From assembly GCA_946186215.1 (NCBI GenBank), contig CAMHMM010000069.1, positions 1 through 8,638 on the forward strand: a stretch of DNA of 8,638 nucleotides, written 5' to 3'. Each line of letters begins with the position of its first letter. Position 1 is the first letter of the stretch. The DNA is from an uncultured Ruminococcus sp. (GTDB lineage: Bacteria; Bacillota; Clostridia; Oscillospirales; Ruminococcaceae). The translations under genes and the position numbers were made by a program. The notes below the pieces were generated by a model. The model was not told the origin of the DNA. It worked only from the letters and a program-made list of their open reading frames with translations, and did not search any database. Shown in pieces: positions 5,625 through 8,638 of this stretch.

Positions 5625-7289
5625 ATGAACGAACAGAACTATTTCTGTGAGGGCACTGACAAGGCCCCGCAGCGCTCGCTTTTCAATGCACTGGGCATGA
5701 CAAAGGATGAAATGCGCCGCCCGTTGGTAGGCATCGTATCATCCTACAATGAGATCGTTCCCGGTCACATGAATATCGACAAGCTGGTAGAGGCTGTAAA
5801 GCTTGGCGTTGCAATGGCTGGCGGAACCCCTGCTGTTTTCCCTGCTATCGCAGTCTGCGACGGTATCGCAATGGGACACGACGGAATGAGATATTCCCTT
5901 GTGACACGCGATCTTATAGCTGATTCCACAGAATGTATGGCGCTTGCACACCATTTTGATGCTCTTGTTATGATACCCAATTGCGATAAGAATGTTCCCG
6001 GACTACTCATGGCTGCTGCAAGAGTCAATGTTCCCACGATATTCGTATCGGGCGGTCCTATGCTTGCCGGCCGCGTCAAGGGCAGCAAGACCTCGCTTTC
6101 AAGTATGTTCGAGGCTGTAGGCGCATATACTGCGGGAAAAATAGACAAGGACGAGTTCGAGGAATACGAAAACAAGGTATGTCCCACCTGCGGTTCATGT
6201 TCGGGTATGTATACCGCAAACTCGATGAACTGCCTCACAGAAGTGCTCGGAATGGGGCTTCGCGGCAACGGTACTATCCCCGCTGTATATTCTGAGCGTA
6301 TCCGTCTTGCAAAGCGTGCAGGTATGCAGGTAATGGAGCTTTGGAGAAAGAATATCCGTCCTCTGGATATCATGACCTATGATGCATTCATGAATGCCCT
6401 CACCGTAGATATGGCACTGGGCTGCTCAACGAATTCTATGCTGCATCTTCCTGCAATAGCGCATGAATGCGGAATAGAGATAAACCTCGATATAGCAAAT
6501 GAGATAAGCGCAAAAACGCCTAATCTGTGTCATCTGGCTCCTGCCGGTCATGCGTATATGGAGGATCTCAATGAAGCAGGCGGCGTATATGCTGTCATGA
6601 ACGAGCTCAACAAGAAGGGTCTTATCAGAACAGACTGCATGACCGTAACAGGAAAGACCGTTGCGGAGAATATAGCAGGTGCCAAGAATAAGGATACAAA
6701 TATCATCCGTCCCATCGACGAGCCTTACAGCGAAACAGGCGGTATCGCAGTTCTCAGGGGCAACCTTGCAAAGGACGGCTGCGTTGTAAAGCGCAGTGCG
6801 GTAGCTCCCGAAATGCTCTGCCACACAGGTCCTGCCAAGGTGTTTGACTGTGAGGAGGACGCTCAGGCAGCGATACTCGGCGGCAAGATCGTCAAGGGCG
6901 ATGTGGTCGTCATCCGTTACGAAGGCCCCAAGGGCGGCCCGGGTATGCGCGAAATGCTCAATCCCACTTCTGCGATCATGGGCATGGGTCTGGGCTCGGA
7001 TGTGGCTCTTATCACTGACGGACGCTTCTCAGGCGCATCGAGAGGCGCATCTATCGGTCATGTATCTCCCGAAGCTGCTGTAGGCGGTGTTATCGGAATT
7101 GTTCGTGACGGTGATATGATATCCGTAAATATCCCTGAATACAAGCTGGAGCTTCTGGTGGATGATGAAGAGATCGCCCGCAGAATGGCAGACTTTACGC
7201 CAAAGAAAAAGAAGCTTCACGGTTATTTGAAGCGCTACGCTGCTCTGGTAACAAGCGGTGCTCAGGGAGCGATACTCAAGGATGAGTAA
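5625..7289 (+). CDS. ilvD: Dihydroxy-acid dehydratase
   Basis: Dehydrates 2,3-dihydroxy-isovalerate and 2,3-dihydroxy-3-methylvalerate to the keto acids that become valine/leucine and isoleucine; cytoplasmic iron-sulfur enzyme. It is full length (554 aa). Key motifs are VCDGIAMGHDGMRYSL (77-92), PNCDKNVPG (118-126; cluster Cys120, Mg-binding Asp121 and the normally carbamylated Lys122) and CPTCGSCSGMYTANSMNC (186-203; cluster Cys in this motif). GPKGGPGMREM and DGRFSGASRG follow near the C-terminus. Residues 45-48 read VPGH, as in E. coli IlvD, where the stable [2Fe-2S] type carries a cysteine; this suggests an oxygen-labile [4Fe-4S] enzyme and fits an anaerobe. SD AGAGG (5616-5620) lies 4 nt before ATG. 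It starts only 24 nt after the small secreted protein gene with no terminator between, and overlaps the next gene at its 3' end. No ilvB, ilvN, ilvC or leu gene is in the window. Confidence 0.98.
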   Translation: MNEQNYFCEGTDKAPQRSLFNALGMTKDEMRRPLVGIVSSYNEIVPGHMNIDKLVEAVKLGVAMAGGTPAVFPAIAVCDGIAMGHDGMRYSLVTRDLIADSTECMALAHHFDALVMIPNCDKNVPGLLMAAARVNVPTIFVSGGPMLAGRVKGSKTSLSSMFEAVGAYTAGKIDKDEFEEYENKVCPTCGSCSGMYTANSMNCLTEVLGMGLRGNGTIPAVYSERIRLAKRAGMQVMELWRKNIRPLDIMTYDAFMNALTVDMALGCSTNSMLHLPAIAHECGIEINLDIANEISAKTPNLCHLAPAGHAYMEDLNEAGGVYAVMNELNKKGLIRTDCMTVTGKTVAENIAGAKNKDTNIIRPIDEPYSETGGIAVLRGNLAKDGCVVKRSAVAPEMLCHTGPAKVFDCEEDAQAAILGGKIVKGDVVVIRYEGPKGGPGMREMLNPTSAIMGMGLGSDVALITDGRFSGASRGASIGHVSPEAAVGGVIGIVRDGDMISVNIPEYKLELLVDDEEIARRMADFTPKKKKLHGYLKRYAALVTSGAQGAILKDE

Positions 7290-8079
7290 AACGCAGGATA
7301 AGACTGCTTTGGCACGCAGGCACGCGCTTTGCATATATCTGGCGGGTGCTCTGGGGCAGATATGGGCAGTCTGTATCACAGTATTTATCCTTCGCAGGCT
7401 TGGATTAACAGCAGATATGACCACATCCGCTGGGATAATACCGATCGCTGTCGGCGGTATATCCTCCGCTCTTTGGGGGACTATATTGTCGGTAAAGCAC
7501 AAGGGGCGCAAACCGAAAGAGATACTGAAAGGCTTTTTCGATGTGAGGCAGAGCATCAAAAGCTATCTGCTGGTGCTGATGTTTTTGTTCCTTGATTTTT
7601 TATCGTTGTTTTTCGGCGGCAGCTTTTCCTTTGAGCATTGGTATACACCGATTATCCTGTTTGCTCAGGCGCTGCTGTTCGGCGGCATCGAGGAGATAGG
7701 CTGGAGATACTTCTTTCAGCCTGTGCTTCAGGAAAAGCAGGGATATATCGTGTCTGCGCTCATAACATTCGTCATGTGGGGAATATGGCATTTTTCATAT
7801 TTCTACATTGCAGGGGCTTTGCCGCTGCCGGATACTGTACCTTTCCTTGTTGGGCTCCTCGTAAACAGCTTTATCCTGTCGGCACTGTATATACAAACGA
7901 ACAGTTTATGGATATGCGTGATGACACATTCTCTGATAAATATGCTTTCGCAGACAGCACAGGGAGGAAGCACTATTGTTCAGTATATATGCAGAGCAGT
8001 GATCGTGGTAATTGCAGTGCTGCTTTCCACAAGAAAAAGCAATCATACAAAAACCGACGGCAAAGAACAACTGATCTGA
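7282..8079 (+). CDS. CPBP family intramembrane metalloprotease (CAAX/Abi type)
   Basis: A polytopic membrane protein of 265 aa carrying the three signatures of the CPBP (Abi) family. These are EEIGWR (137-142) with the paired glutamates and arginine, WGIWHF (166-171) with His170, and THSLIN (215-220) with His216. Together these residues form the membrane-embedded active site. About six to eight hydrophobic segments are visible (for example 95-111, 123-135, 155-169, 186-204 and 236-249). The first half is typical of the family and poorly conserved. ATG at 7282 is preferred over GTG at 7258 because it gives the usual short basic N-terminus; GGGAG at 7264-7268 is a distant SD. It overlaps the ilvD stop by 8 nt, so coupling to ilvD translation is likely. 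Family members process prenylated proteins in eukaryotes; in bacteria roles include bacteriocin self-immunity and peptide processing. The substrate here is unknown. Confidence 0.9.
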   Translation: MSKTQDKTALARRHALCIYLAGALGQIWAVCITVFILRRLGLTADMTTSAGIIPIAVGGISSALWGTILSVKHKGRKPKEILKGFFDVRQSIKSYLLVLMFLFLDFLSLFFGGSFSFEHWYTPIILFAQALLFGGIEEIGWRYFFQPVLQEKQGYIVSALITFVMWGIWHFSYFYIAGALPLPDTVPFLVGLLVNSFILSALYIQTNSLWICVMTHSLINMLSQTAQGGSTIVQYICRAVIVVIAVLLSTRKSNHTKTDGKEQLI

Positions 8080-8135
8080 TGTGGGTATGATAATGCTCAC
8101 TGTTGATAAAACTCTATGAAACGGAAGTAATTGAA

Positions 8136-8638
8136 ATGGATAACATGAAAGGACTTCGCCGCACACATTACTGCGGTGAGGTAGTTGAAAGCGGAATAGA
8201 AGTTACCGTAGGCGGCTTTGTGGACAGAGTCCGCAACACAGGCGGCGTGCTGTTCATAATCCTGCGCGACAGGACGGGTGCGGTACAGCTCACATTCAAT
8301 GATGAAACAGACAGAGCGGTCTTTGAAAAGGCTCTTTCCTGCCGCAATGAGTATGTCCTCATGGCAAAGGGACAGGTGCGTGAAAGAGAGAGCATCAACG
8401 AAAAGATGAAGACAGGCCGTGTGGAGATACTTGTTGATGATCTCCGCATCCTTTCAAAGGCTCAGACACCTCCCTTTGAGATCGTTGACAATTCAAATAC
8501 AAACGAAGAGCTCCGCTTAAAGTACCGCTATCTCGATTTGAGACGCGCACCTCTTCAGCAGAACATCATCAAGCGCCACGAGCTTGCAAAGGCAGCAAGG
8601 GAATATTTCTATGAAAATGGCTTTATCGAGATAGAAAC
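8136..8638 (+). CDS. aspS: Aspartyl-tRNA synthetase, 3'-truncated by window edge
   Basis: Charges tRNA-Asp with aspartate; a class II synthetase in the cytoplasm. The first 167 of roughly 590 residues are visible. Recognisable parts are the N-terminal GLRRTHYCGE, the OB-fold anticodon-binding domain (VTVGGFVDRVRNTGGVLFI, then LRDRTGAVQL) and the linker KAQTPPFEI. The RYLDLRR segment leading into the catalytic domain follows, with the QQNIIKRHE helix after it. Start at 8136 is chosen because GGAAG (8123-8127) lies 8 nt upstream; ATG at 8145 is a possible alternative. The 56-nt gap from the protease gene is too short for a T-box leader and has no terminator. TATGAT (8087-8092) could be a -10 but has no matching -35, so a separate promoter is not claimed. 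Confidence 0.97.
   Translation, partial: MDNMKGLRRTHYCGEVVESGIEVTVGGFVDRVRNTGGVLFIILRDRTGAVQLTFNDETDRAVFEKALSCRNEYVLMAKGQVRERESINEKMKTGRVEILVDDLRILSKAQTPPFEIVDNSNTNEELRLKYRYLDLRRAPLQQNIIKRHELAKAAREYFYENGFIEIE

Noticed and set aside
8087..8107. TATGAT (8087) and TTGATA (8102) as promoter elements for aspS.
   Set aside because: They are in the wrong order for each other and neither has a partner hexamer at 16-18 nt.

Overview
The window reads as a piece of chromosome from an anaerobic Firmicute, most likely a Ruminococcus-type member of the Oscillospiraceae. That placement is an inference from codon choice, moderate GC, consensus Shine-Dalgarno sites, an E. coli-like (oxygen-labile [4Fe-4S] type) dihydroxy-acid dehydratase, and protein wording typical of this group. 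No marker gene here proves a genus. Every supported gene is on the + strand. I saw no tRNA, rRNA, CRISPR array, insertion sequence or phage gene.

Region 1 (1-1753): the 3' nine-tenths or so of guaB (IMP dehydrogenase, cut by the left edge), followed by a 79-residue cysteine-free small protein of unknown function. A strong intrinsic terminator closes the unit.

Region 2 (1754-5600): a good extended -10 promoter and a leader of about 145 nt open a compact five-part cassette. Its members are a FIST-domain sensor protein, a soluble chemoreceptor signalling hairpin (MCP), a MoxR-type AAA+ ATPase, a small polytopic membrane protein split between two frames at T TTT TTA, and a tiny secreted protein with cell-wall-binding (YY..DG) repeats. 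Junctions are tight: an 11-nt gap carrying a perfect SD, a TAATG overlap, a 15-nt gap and an ATGA overlap. This suggests coordinated expression. The sensor (FIST) and transducer (MCP) are normally parts of one polypeptide; here they are separate neighbours. The MoxR gene lacks its usual DUF58 and VWA partners and sits beside small envelope proteins. This cassette is the most unusual part of the window.

Region 3 (5601-8638): ilvD (branched-chain amino acid biosynthesis), a CPBP-family intramembrane protease whose start overlaps the ilvD stop, and the 5' end of aspS (aspartyl-tRNA synthetase, cut by the right edge). I see no terminator between the FIST promoter and the right edge, so read-through from the cassette into ilvD is possible.

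A plausible but unproven reading of the cassette: FIST binds a small ligand in the cytoplasm and acts on the MCP hairpin, which reports to a CheA/CheW array encoded elsewhere. MoxR would remodel an envelope-associated target connected to the two small membrane or exported products.
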